Assembly (NCBI RefSeq): GCF_002095435.2
Contig: NZ_MJEJ02000049.1
Location: 204,314 to 268,313, forward strand
DNA from: Williamsia sp. 1138
Lineage (GTDB): Bacteria; Actinomycetota; Actinomycetes; Mycobacteriales; Mycobacteriaceae
Length of the DNA: 64,000 nucleotides
Reading direction: 5' to 3'
The notes under the pieces are model-generated. The model was not told where the DNA came from. It saw nothing but the letters and a program-made list of their open reading frames with translations, and made no database searches. Shown here one piece after another: positions 8,230-16,814 of the stretch. Positions within the stretch are counted from its first letter, which is position 1, and every line of letters begins with the position of its first letter. The position numbers and the translations under genes are program-made.

Positions 8230-8670
8230 ATGATCCGGAAAAGCGACGAACTCTTGTCGATCGGGCAGGTGGCGGCGCGAACCGGCGTTGCCGTCTCCGC
8301 GGTCCGCTACTACGAAACCCTCGGACTCATTCCCGCTGTGCGTACTGCGGGAAACATGCGGAAGTTTCCACGACACACGATCCGACGGGTGTCGTTGATC
8401 CAGCTGGCGGTCAGGTTCGGCATACCTCTGGCCGAGGTCGCGGAGGTGTTCGCGTCGCTGCCCGACGGTCGAACTCCGAACAAGAAGGACTGGCAGAAGA
8501 TCTCGCACGGGTGGAATGAACGCCTGGAGGAGCGCAAACAAGCAATCGGGCGAATGCAGAACGAACTGACTGGATGCATCGGCTGTGGGTGTCTGTCGCT
8601 GAAGACCTGCAATCTCCTCAACCCGGGTGACGAGCGCGGCCGAGAGGGCCCTGGCGCCCGACGTATCTGA
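8230..8670 (+). CDS. soxR: SoxR, redox-sensing MerR-family activator with [2Fe-2S] cluster
   Basis: 146 residues. An N-terminal MerR helix-turn-helix (LLSIGQVAARTGVAVSAVRYYETLG, written here in part) is followed by a dimerisation helix and the diagnostic SoxR cluster motif: Cys116, Cys119, Cys121 and Cys127 (CIGCGCLSLKTC, CX2CXCX5C). These ligate the redox-active [2Fe-2S] centre. In actinobacteria SoxR usually responds directly to redox-active compounds and controls a few local genes, which fits the divergent MFS exporter. I chose the ATG at 8230 (MIRKSDEL); a TTG at 8218 is in frame but less likely. The ribosome site is GGAAGG. Confidence 0.95.
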   Translation: MIRKSDELLSIGQVAARTGVAVSAVRYYETLGLIPAVRTAGNMRKFPRHTIRRVSLIQLAVRFGIPLAEVAEVFASLPDGRTPNKKDWQKISHGWNERLEERKQAIGRMQNELTGCIGCGCLSLKTCNLLNPGDERGREGPGARRI

Positions 8671-8700
8671 GCTACAAGGGAGTCCGGCAATCCGATGCAG

Positions 8701-9873
8701 TTAACCGACCGCAGCCTGCAATCCTGCCGACACCGCGGGCGCGGGAAAGAGATTCTTGCCGTCGACGCTGAAGGTGTTGTCGCTGTTGGTCAGCACGATG
8801 ATCGTGGTGTCCGAGTCATAGTCGTGGAACAGCACACTGTTATAACCCGGGATGTCCCCGTCGTGACCCCACCACCCATTTCGGTCGCCGATTCCGAAGC
8901 CGTAACCCATCGTGGCGGTGTTCGGCGGGATATCGCGGACGATCGAATCACGGCGCAGTTGTTGCGTTTGCGCATCAAGGACGCCCTCGCCGGTGAACAA
9001 CGCGTGTCCCCACTTCTTCAGATCGTCGAGGGTGGAGATGACCGCACCGGCCGTGAATGCGAACGACGGATTCCAGTGCGTTGAGTCGACATTCTGGCCG
9101 GGCGGCTGATTCTGGTTGGTCAGGCCGTCCATGTGCGGATCACCGATCTCGATGGATCCACCCGCGAACGTGGTGTCCGACATACCGAGTGGCTCGAACA
9201 ACCGCTCCTCGAAGACATCTGCGACCGGCTGTTTCAGCACCTGTGCGATCACCATTCCCAGCAGGACGTAGTTGGTGTTCGAGTAACTCCACCCCTGCCC
9301 CGGTGCAAAATCGGCAGGAAGCGGTTTGACGGCGTCGACGAGTTCTTGCGGTGGCCAGTCATATTCGGGGTCCGCGAAGTATTTGGTCACTACTGCGTCC
9401 GACTCCGTGTAACTCGGAATCCCGCTGGTCATGTCCGCCAGCTGCGCCAACGTTGCCAGATCGCCGTTGGGTAGACCGGGGACGTACTCACCGATCGGGG
9501 TGTCGAGCGACAGCTTGCCCTCTTGAACCAGCTGCAGCAGCACGGTCGCCGTCATGGTCTTGGTCAACGAACCGATGCGGGTCTTGTCGCTGACGGTCGG
9601 CGGTTCGGTCTTGCCTTCTCCGACGACTCCTGACGTTCCGGTCCACGTTCCCTCCGGCGAGGCAACCTGCGCGATCACACCGGGAAAACCGGCCTTGGAC
9701 CGGGTGTCGTCGAGGACCTGTTGAAACTGCGCGGCCTTGTCCGCAGCCACGGCCGGGGCGGCGGACGACGATGAGGCGGCCGCGTCGTCGTTCGATGACG
9801 AACACCCGCTCGCCACCAGGGATGCGGTTATCACGGCAGCGATAGCCGCGAGAGCTCGATTCTTGACCTTCAT
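8701..9873 (-). CDS. Secreted lipoprotein of the serine beta-lactamase / D,D-peptidase fold
   Basis: 390 residues. The first 27 residues form a lipoprotein signal ending in the lipobox LVASGC, followed by a Ser-rich linker. The catalytic domain shows SLTK (SxxK, Ser near 100), YSN (near 196) and HDG (near 337) in place of the KTG box, the signature of class C/beta-lactamase-related hydrolases such as D-Ala-D-Ala carboxypeptidases and esterases. It should be anchored on the outer face of the cytoplasmic membrane. The ATG at 9873 is chosen because it begins the signal peptide; the frame stays open to 10023 without sense. Esterase, carboxypeptidase or beta-lactam-hydrolysing roles are all possible. 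Confidence 0.88.
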   Translation of the reverse strand: MKVKNRALAAIAAVITASLVASGCSSSNDDAAASSSSAAPAVAADKAAQFQQVLDDTRSKAGFPGVIAQVASPEGTWTGTSGVVGEGKTEPPTVSDKTRIGSLTKTMTATVLLQLVQEGKLSLDTPIGEYVPGLPNGDLATLAQLADMTSGIPSYTESDAVVTKYFADPEYDWPPQELVDAVKPLPADFAPGQGWSYSNTNYVLLGMVIAQVLKQPVADVFEERLFEPLGMSDTTFAGGSIEIGDPHMDGLTNQNQPPGQNVDSTHWNPSFAFTAGAVISTLDDLKKWGHALFTGEGVLDAQTQQLRRDSIVRDIPPNTATMGYGFGIGDRNGWWGHDGDIPGYNSVLFHDYDSDTTIIVLTNSDNTFSVDGKNLFPAPAVSAGLQAAVG

Positions 9874-10026
9874 ACCTACCTCTATGACTTGTTCTGATGT
9901 TGGTCGGCCGATCCAATTGATCAACCGCTTCTGCGACCCCGTTGGACGCACGTCATGCAGCGTAGGATTCCGCGACGCGGTCTCACGGTGATCTAACGGG
10001 AGGCCACACGGCTGCACGCTCATGAC

Positions 10027-12894
10027 CTACTTCCGAATCTCCAGTTCGAGGTCCGAGACGATCTGCAGTGGATCGAGTTGTGCCAGACGCACACCGCTGT
10101 TCCAGTGGTCTGCGAACTCGACACCGAGTTCGGCGCGGACGAAGTCGAGTTGCGCATCGGTCCCCGGGTGCCATGGCCAGTCCCGGCTCTGCCGCCTGCT
10201 CAGGGCGTAGGACAAACCCAGATTGCGTGCGGCCTCGTCGAGTTGCCCGGCGTTGACGAAGTGGTTTCCCCTGGTCTCGAAACTCTCCGAGAAACTGTGC
10301 GTGCCCAGCAGCTTCTGCGTCCGGAGCACCTCGTCGCAGTAGCGCAGACCACGTGCGCCGTCGCCCGCGAACTTGGCCGCGATCGAATGAGTGATGTTGG
10401 CGAACAATGCAGCCATGTTGTTACCTACAGCGGCATTGTCGGCGAGGACCGCATCGGCCTGGGCCAACGCTGCTGCGCCGTCACCGTCGACCAGAGCGCT
10501 CGCGGCGAGAATACTGCGCGCACCCAACACCGTGTGGTCGTCTTCGGGCCCGTCTGCGAGATCCGGGATCGCGACCGCCGCTCGCAGCGCCCACTCGAAG
10601 ACGTCCCCTGTCCAGGCGCACACCGACACGACGAAGAGGATGCGCATCGCTTCGGATCTACGCTCCACCGGAGGGTTGACGAGTATCGGGATCGCCTGTG
10701 CCAACGCCTTCTCCGCCGCAACCCCGTTGTGGCCAAGCGCCTGAGCGCACCCACTGATAGCCCAACCGACCCCGATGTCGAAGGCTCCCGGCGTCATCAG
10801 CGCCAGCGCTGCCTCCGCCAACTCTGACCAACGGATGAATTCGACGGTCGCTTCCCGGTCGTGCCAGAAAAAGATCAACCGCCATACCATCGCAAGCCCG
10901 TCGATCGTCGGCTTCTCGATCAGCGTCGAGCGCAACACCGCGCGCACCGAGGCCCGGTTGTCTTCGAGCCACTCGTAGTACTCCAGCTGTTCGGTGCGGC
11001 CCGGATCGGGGGCTGCGGTGATTCGCCCGATCACCCAGCGATCGCGTACCGATTCTGCGTGCCGGCGCTCGGTCGCAGTCAACTCGCCGGCTGCGTGCGC
11101 CCGGATGGGCACGAGCTGAGAGAATCTGGTATTTCGCGACGCAGTCGGTGAACGCTCGGATACCAGCATGGAGCGGTGCACGAGACCGCCGACGAGATCG
11201 AGGGCGTCACTCTCGCTCAGTGGGGCGATCGTGCTCAACTGTGCTGCGGCTTCCAGGGTGAACTGGCCCGGCAGGACCGCGAGACGGCGGTGCAGAATCT
11301 GCTCGTCGGTGCCGGCCAGGCGATATCCCCAGTCGACGGTAGCCAGCAGGTTCGAGTGGCGCCCGGTACCCCGTCCGCTGCGGGAGAGGTGTGCCGGCGC
11401 TCTGTCGAGGCTGTCTGCGATTTCTGAGAGGTCAAACGTGCGGGCACGTGCTGCCGCGAGTTCGATGCCCAGCGGCAAACCACCTACTGCTGCACAGATC
11501 CGGGCAATGGCCACCCCGTCGTGACCGTCTAGGTCCAGATCGCGACCGTCATCCGCTCGTTCGAGAAAGAGCCGGACCGAGGCAGAAGCACCGATGTCAG
11601 CAGCCGAATCCTTCAGGGATGGAACGGCCAAGGGCGCAAGTCGGTACCGACGCTCGTCGACGACCTCGAGCGGTTCGCGGCTCGTCGCGAGCACGCTGGA
11701 CCTCTCGCTCGAGTCGAGCAGGTCATCGACAAACGCTGCGACGTCAGGCAACACGTGTTCGCAGTTGTCCAGCACGATGAGCAGTCGCCTCGAGGACACA
11801 TGAGCGCGAACCAAACGGTCGATCTGAGTATCCGCCGCCGGACGCAGACCCAGCACGTTGGCGACGAGGGCGGGTACCGAGTCCGCCTGTGCGATGGACG
11901 CAAGGTCAACGAACCAGATCCCGTCCCCGAAGTGCTCACGCACTGTGAAGGCGACCTCGGTTGCCAGACGCGTCTTTCCGACACCGCCGGGGCCGATGAC
12001 CGTGACCAATCGTGAGTTGTCGAGAGACTGCACCAAGTCGTTCAACTCGTCGGTGCGCCCGACAATTCGCGACCGACGACTGGGGAGCTGAACCTCGACC
12101 GGCCGACTCTGAGACGCCGGAACGGCACGGGGGCGCAATCGTTCATCATGATCGAGTATCTGCCGGTGCAACTGCTTCAGTTCCGGCCCGGGATCGACGC
12201 CCAGCTCTTCAGCGAGAATCCGGCGGACAGTGCTGAACGCGTCCAACGCGGCGGCCTGCCTCCCCGACTGATAGAGGCCGAGGATCCGGTGCATCCACAG
12301 TCGTTCACGCAGTGGATTCTCTTCGAGAACCTCAGAGATCTCATTGACGGCCCGTTCGGGTTGCCCTACCTGCATCAGCGCCGAGGCTCGCGCTTCGACC
12401 AGGTCGAGCCTCAGGTCGGACAGTCGCGTGCGCAGAGGTTCCAGCGAGCCGGTATCGACCACGTCAGCACAGAAATCCCCCCGCCAGCGCGACAGCGCGC
12501 CGTCACTGATTGCCAGCGTCTGGTCGAAATTGTTGTCGGTCAACGACTGTCGGACCTCCGACACGGACCGCATCAAGACCTGGGAGTCGACGCGTTCCGT
12601 GGGGACAGCGAGTCGGTAGCCGGCCTGATCGGTGATCAGCACGGTCGGCGCCGCACCGGGACCTCGACCGGGTTCGAGCATCCTGCGCAGCCGCCAGATG
12701 TGGGATTCGAGCACTTTGACACTGCGTTCCGGCGGATCGTCGCCCCAGATCGCGGTGATCAGTGCCGAAGTCGGTACAGCATCTCCCACCCGGGCCAGCA
12801 GCACCGCCAGAACAGTCGACAGGCGCGCACCGCCCGGAGGCCTGGACAACCCGTCTGACTCGACCAGCAGCGGTCCCAGATCCCTGAACTCCAC
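10027..12894 (-). CDS. SARP/AfsR-like regulator (OmpR-type HTH, BTAD, NB-ARC ATPase)
   Basis: 955 residues. Residues 1-90 are a winged helix (TALITAIWGDDPPERS then the SHIWRLRRML recognition helix). Residues 95-245 are a bacterial transcriptional activation domain (ENPLRERLWMHRILGLYQSG). Then comes an NB-ARC NTPase with Walker A GPGGVGKT near 303 and LLIVLDNCEHVL as Walker B, plus a long helical C-terminus probably of TPR type. AfsR-class proteins activate secondary metabolism or local operons. The start is GTG at 12894 (MEFRDLGPLL). It is divergent from the four-gene hydrolase operon starting at 13070, its most likely target. No phosphorylation partner is nearby. Confidence 0.88.
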   Translation of the reverse strand: MEFRDLGPLLVESDGLSRPPGGARLSTVLAVLLARVGDAVPTSALITAIWGDDPPERSVKVLESHIWRLRRMLEPGRGPGAAPTVLITDQAGYRLAVPTERVDSQVLMRSVSEVRQSLTDNNFDQTLAISDGALSRWRGDFCADVVDTGSLEPLRTRLSDLRLDLVEARASALMQVGQPERAVNEISEVLEENPLRERLWMHRILGLYQSGRQAAALDAFSTVRRILAEELGVDPGPELKQLHRQILDHDERLRPRAVPASQSRPVEVQLPSRRSRIVGRTDELNDLVQSLDNSRLVTVIGPGGVGKTRLATEVAFTVREHFGDGIWFVDLASIAQADSVPALVANVLGLRPAADTQIDRLVRAHVSSRRLLIVLDNCEHVLPDVAAFVDDLLDSSERSSVLATSREPLEVVDERRYRLAPLAVPSLKDSAADIGASASVRLFLERADDGRDLDLDGHDGVAIARICAAVGGLPLGIELAAARARTFDLSEIADSLDRAPAHLSRSGRGTGRHSNLLATVDWGYRLAGTDEQILHRRLAVLPGQFTLEAAAQLSTIAPLSESDALDLVGGLVHRSMLVSERSPTASRNTRFSQLVPIRAHAAGELTATERRHAESVRDRWVIGRITAAPDPGRTEQLEYYEWLEDNRASVRAVLRSTLIEKPTIDGLAMVWRLIFFWHDREATVEFIRWSELAEAALALMTPGAFDIGVGWAISGCAQALGHNGVAAEKALAQAIPILVNPPVERRSEAMRILFVVSVCAWTGDVFEWALRAAVAIPDLADGPEDDHTVLGARSILAASALVDGDGAAALAQADAVLADNAAVGNNMAALFANITHSIAAKFAGDGARGLRYCDEVLRTQKLLGTHSFSESFETRGNHFVNAGQLDEAARNLGLSYALSRRQSRDWPWHPGTDAQLDFVRAELGVEFADHWNSGVRLAQLDPLQIVSDLELEIRK

Positions 12895-12930
12895 ATCAGC
12901 ACACTATCGGCGATGTCCGATTCCGTCTCA

Positions 12931-12968
12931 CCGATGGCGGGACGAGTGACAGTCCGTGTCGCCATCGG
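12931..12968. promoter_or_regulatory. Inverted repeat in the divergent promoter of the SARP gene and hydrolase operon
   Basis: Nine-bp perfect arms CCGATGGCG (12931-12939) and CGCCATCGG (12960-12968) separated by 20 bases lie midway between the two divergent starts. They could be a regulator site. Classical SARP sites are direct heptamer repeats, so the regulator may not be the SARP. Confidence 0.35.
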
Positions 12969-13069
12969 CGCCTGCACCAAGATTTGACCGCGGTGAGACC
13001 GCCGGCCGAAATGATCGGTTCCGAGACATCAGACCTGAACTCAGGCAGTGGAGACAACGGGAGAACACC

Positions 13070-14302
13070 ATGACAGACACCTCGCCGGCAGTGGACTTGC
13101 GCGCGATAGCTTTCGCAGAGCCCGAGTTCGACGGTCAGTTCCTGCGGGCACTCGACGCCGTGCTCAGCGGTGGAGCCGATATCGGTGAGTGTTTTGTGAC
13201 GGCGAGAAGGATCGCCGCCGGCGATCACGACAGTTGGCACCGCGAGTGGAAGGCGACTGCCGACCGCATCTACGCAGCCGCGGAAGCGAGCCTTGCTGCG
13301 GGTCACCGAGTCAGCGCGCACGACGCGTTCCTGCGCGCCGTCACGTATTACCGCACCAGTGGCGTGTTCTTTTATCGCCCACCCCTCGATCCCCGCTTCG
13401 TCGACTCCTACCGACGGCAGCGCGAAGCGTTCTGCAGGGCCGCAGCGCTGTCGGAGTGGAACATCGAACAGGTGTCCGTGCCCTACGAGACAACCGAGCT
13501 CGCCGCCTATTTCGCGACGCCCGGCGGCGCAGGCCCCTTTCCGACGATCATCATCATCGGTGGTTACGACGGCACGAAAGAGGAGTCGTACTTTGCTGGG
13601 GGCGAAGCAGCGCTCCGCCGCGGTTACGCGGTTCTCATGATCGACGGGCCAGGTCAGGGCGGCGCACTCATCGAACAGGGGCTGGTGTTCAGACCCGACT
13701 GGGAGACCGTGGTCACACCGCAGATCGACTGGCTACGTGCGCGCGCCGACGTCGACGACGAACGGATTGTTCTCCTCGGCCGCAGCTGGGGCGGTTATCT
13801 GGCGCCACGGGCCGCGGCCGGCGATCATCGCGTCGCTGCACTCATCGCCGACGCACCACAATTCGCTCCCGGAGAAGGGGCGGTGTTCATGTTGCCGCCC
13901 GAGTATCGCGATCAGCTCGATACGGGCGATACCGATCTGCTCAATGCGGTTCTCGCAGAATCGATGTCGAAAAATCCTGTCCTAGACTTCGGCCTCAATC
14001 GGGGCATGTTGACGCACGGATTCGCTCATCCCCTCGACTATCTGCGCGACGCAAAGCGCTACACGTTGCGTGCGTACGCGGAGAAGATCAGCTGCCCGAC
14101 CTTGCTGTGTTCAGGCGAGAACGACTCCAGGGGCGGCGGGGCGAAGCCGTTGTTCGACGCCCTGACCACCACCAAGAAGCACATTGCGTTCACCAACGCC
14201 GAAGGCGCGGGGGAACACGACGAGGCAGGTGCCGCAGGACTTTTCGAGCAGCGTGTCTTCGACTGGCTCGACGACACCCTCGCGGGAAAGGTACCGGCGT
14301 GA
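13070..14302 (+). CDS. Alpha/beta hydrolase with helical N-terminal domain (FrsA / pseudooxynicotine-hydrolase-like)
   Basis: 410 residues. A helical N-terminal region (SWHREWKATADRIYAAAEAS) caps a catalytic domain with IIIIGGYDGTKEE (oxyanion loop), LLGRSWGGYLAPRAA (nucleophile Ser near 238), an Asp in GENDSRGG and a catalytic His in GAGEHDEAG. The layout matches the S9-like hydrolases that include 2,6-dihydroxypseudooxynicotine hydrolase, which cleave C-C or ester bonds. The ATG at 13070 follows GGGAG. It is the first gene of a tight operon; its stop overlaps the GTG of the next gene. The fourth gene is a diverged copy of it. The substrate is unknown. Confidence 0.85.
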   Translation: MTDTSPAVDLRAIAFAEPEFDGQFLRALDAVLSGGADIGECFVTARRIAAGDHDSWHREWKATADRIYAAAEASLAAGHRVSAHDAFLRAVTYYRTSGVFFYRPPLDPRFVDSYRRQREAFCRAAALSEWNIEQVSVPYETTELAAYFATPGGAGPFPTIIIIGGYDGTKEESYFAGGEAALRRGYAVLMIDGPGQGGALIEQGLVFRPDWETVVTPQIDWLRARADVDDERIVLLGRSWGGYLAPRAAAGDHRVAALIADAPQFAPGEGAVFMLPPEYRDQLDTGDTDLLNAVLAESMSKNPVLDFGLNRGMLTHGFAHPLDYLRDAKRYTLRAYAEKISCPTLLCSGENDSRGGGAKPLFDALTTTKKHIAFTNAEGAGEHDEAGAAGLFEQRVFDWLDDTLAGKVPA

Positions 14303-15594
14303 GCAGACGTTCGATTGCTGCGGTGAACGCTGCCATGGCAGTCACCCTCGTTCTCGGCGGCTGCGCCGGCGGCGATGACCCCGGACCGGCACCGACGAAC
14401 ACCGCGGCGTTCGACGACGTCGTAGTGCCGGAAGCGTTCACGAGCGTGACCATGACCCAGATCGGGGACCCGACCTTCCCATTCCTCGGGACCGACGGCA
14501 AGTACCACGTCGCGTATGACCTGCAGCTGACCAATGCATCTCCGGTGCCCGCGACCATCGACCGGGTTGATGTGGTGGACGGAACCGAGCCCGAGAAGGT
14601 CGTCGCCACTTTTGGCGGCACGGCGCTGGTCGACCCGAACTGTACGTACGGCAACTGTAACCGGCTGCAGAACGTGCCCAACGGCCTCCTCGACACCGCG
14701 GTCATACCACCTCGTGAAAGCCGAGTTCTGTTCCTCGACTATGTCTTCGACAACCAGGACGATGTGCCCAAGGCAGTTCTGCACCATCTTCATGGCACCG
14801 GGGCCAACTCCCCCGGGTCGCGGGCGCCCGCCCCGATCGACTACTTGATCACCCCGGTCGACCTCTCTGCGGGCACACCCCGGATCATCTCGCCGCCCGT
14901 GCGAGGAAACAACTGGATCGCACTGAACGGCTGTTGCGAACCCGGATTCCCGCATCGCGGTTCGACTCTGCCGGTCGACGGAAAGCTGAACAACAGCGAG
15001 CGTTTTGCCATCGACTGGAAACGCACTGACGAAGCCGGAGAGTTCTACGTCGGCGACAAGACCCAGAACACGAGCTACGTCGACTACGGAACCGAGATCC
15101 ACGCGGTTGCCGATGCGACCGTGGTGTCGGTCCTCGACAACGTGGCGGCGAACGCGCCGGGCATCCTGCCCGCTCAGGATCCGGTCTTGGCGGCAAAACT
15201 CACGGCACTCAACGTCGACGGCAATCACATCGTCTTGGATCTCGGCGACGGCGTGTACGCCATGTACGCCCACCTCATCGAGGGCTCACTGCTGGTCAAA
15301 CCCGGGGACAAGGTCAAGGACGGGCAGGTCATCGCGAAGCTCGGGAACACGGGCAATGCCAACGCCTCTCACCTACACTTCCAGCTCATGAACGGCCCCA
15401 CCCTGCTCGGGGCCGATGGACTCCCCTACGTCTTCGACGAGTTCGACTACGCCGGTCAGGTCCCGCTAGAAACGATCATGGCTGCCGACGACTACTTGAG
15501 CGGGGACTTTCTGCAGGAGAAACTCCCCGAGCCCGCGGCCCGGACCGATCAGCTCCCCCTGAACCTCGCGATCGTCAACTTTCCAGAGAACTGA
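14299..15594 (+). CDS. Secreted lipoprotein with M23 (LytM-type) peptidase domain
   Basis: 431 residues from GTG at 14299, overlapping the preceding stop (GTGA). The signal peptide ends in a lipobox LVLGGC near residue 22. The middle part is beta-rich. The C-terminal part is M23-like: PHRGS near 217, RFAIDW near 237, YGTEIHAVADATVV, then YAMYAHL and SHLHF near 355. Likely zinc ligands are the His of PHRG, the Asp of AIDW and the His of HLHF; this spacing is that of the long-insert M23 subgroup rather than the classical HxxxD. It would act outside the membrane on peptidoglycan or another peptide. Whether it is active cannot be told. Confidence 0.85.
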   Translation: MSRRSIAAVNAAMAVTLVLGGCAGGDDPGPAPTNTAAFDDVVVPEAFTSVTMTQIGDPTFPFLGTDGKYHVAYDLQLTNASPVPATIDRVDVVDGTEPEKVVATFGGTALVDPNCTYGNCNRLQNVPNGLLDTAVIPPRESRVLFLDYVFDNQDDVPKAVLHHLHGTGANSPGSRAPAPIDYLITPVDLSAGTPRIISPPVRGNNWIALNGCCEPGFPHRGSTLPVDGKLNNSERFAIDWKRTDEAGEFYVGDKTQNTSYVDYGTEIHAVADATVVSVLDNVAANAPGILPAQDPVLAAKLTALNVDGNHIVLDLGDGVYAMYAHLIEGSLLVKPGDKVKDGQVIAKLGNTGNANASHLHFQLMNGPTLLGADGLPYVFDEFDYAGQVPLETIMAADDYLSGDFLQEKLPEPAARTDQLPLNLAIVNFPEN

Positions 15595-15606
15595 GAGGTC
15601 CGAGAG

Positions 15607-16806
15607 ATGTCCACCGGAACCATCCACGAGATCGCGGACGACCTCTTCCTGATCGAGGGGCACCATCCCCACACGCTGTGGGATGACCCCGATCTTCCCA
15701 CCATCGCCATCTATCGGCGCGGCCCACGGCTGTACCTACTCGACAGCGGCGTCGGTGACGATCAGTACCGCGCGATCCTCGAGGTCGTACGAGGCTTCGA
15801 CGGGATCGAAGAGGTGTTGTTGCTCAACAGTCACGGGCACGTCGACCATTTGGGTAACAATCACGTGCTGCAAGCGATCAGCGCCACGCGCAGACGGCAC
15901 TACATCCCGCGGGCGGCTCGTTCGGCGCTTGACTACGAAGCCTTCTTCGCGAAGATGTACAGGTCGGGTATCGGCTACTTCGACTACCTTGCCGGACTCG
16001 ATCTCGACCCCGAACGGATCGCGAGCCTGCTGCGAACTCTGGGGGCGTCGTCGGCTCTGACCTCCGACGACGTCGCGGTCCTGGGCCATCAGCTCAATTC
16101 TCTCGGCATTACGCCGGCGCTCGGCGGTTTCATCCCCTCTCTGGTCGTGGAAATCATCCTCCAGACGTACCCCGAAGTGTTCCTGAGCGTCGACACCATG
16201 ACGGACTACGAGGATCTCGGCCCCGCCCAAGCCATCTCGATCGGAAGTGCCGAGTGGACCGGGTGGTCGTTCACCGACGACTTGGGTGCCCTCGAGGTCC
16301 AGGTGCTGCAATCGGGAGGTCACTCGGCCGGTGGGGTGGTGTTCTTCCTGCCGGAGCACGGTTTTCTGATGCTGGCAGACGAGACATCTGCACTACCGAT
16401 CTGGACCGACTCGGATCCGCGCAAGATCGCCGCGACCGCAACCCGGGCGTTGTCGATGATCGACGAAGGGCATCTGCGTCAGCTGTGCGCCGGCCACAAG
16501 CCGATGCTGCCCGTCGTCGCAGACGCGGCGCGCACCCAGCTTCAGCAGATCCTCGACGTGGGCGCCGAATTCGCTGCCACGGTTGATGCTGTCCTCGAGC
16601 GCAACGCTGACGGCCTGTCTGTCGACGAACTCTACGATGTCCTCGTCGCCGAGGCCACACCGAACTCCGTCATCACGATATCCTCCAGCTTGCAATTCCC
16701 CGTCTTTGCCACCTTCTTGAAACTGACCCTGCTGAATCACTGTCGTTTGAACCATTATCCCGTCGGCACAAATACCTCCGGTCGGCCGACGTTCCGCCTT
16801 CGCTGA
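15607..16806 (+). CDS. Metallo-beta-lactamase-fold hydrolase
   Basis: 399 residues. The zinc motif SHGHVDHLGN (HxHxDH) lies near 77-84, preceded by YLLDSGVGDDQY and followed by the GGHSAGGVVFFLPEHGFLMLADE segment, which carries the second His and the bridging Asp of the fold. The C-terminal third is helical. It starts 12 bases after the M23 lipoprotein gene and ends 8 bases before the next gene, so it is co-transcribed. The fold covers lactonases, thioesterases and phosphodiesterases; nothing here fixes the substrate. No signal peptide is seen, so it is cytoplasmic. Confidence 0.88.
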   Translation: MSTGTIHEIADDLFLIEGHHPHTLWDDPDLPTIAIYRRGPRLYLLDSGVGDDQYRAILEVVRGFDGIEEVLLLNSHGHVDHLGNNHVLQAISATRRRHYIPRAARSALDYEAFFAKMYRSGIGYFDYLAGLDLDPERIASLLRTLGASSALTSDDVAVLGHQLNSLGITPALGGFIPSLVVEIILQTYPEVFLSVDTMTDYEDLGPAQAISIGSAEWTGWSFTDDLGALEVQVLQSGGHSAGGVVFFLPEHGFLMLADETSALPIWTDSDPRKIAATATRALSMIDEGHLRQLCAGHKPMLPVVADAARTQLQQILDVGAEFAATVDAVLERNADGLSVDELYDVLVAEATPNSVITISSSLQFPVFATFLKLTLLNHCRLNHYPVGTNTSGRPTFRLR

Positions 16807-16814
16807 GCGGCCCG

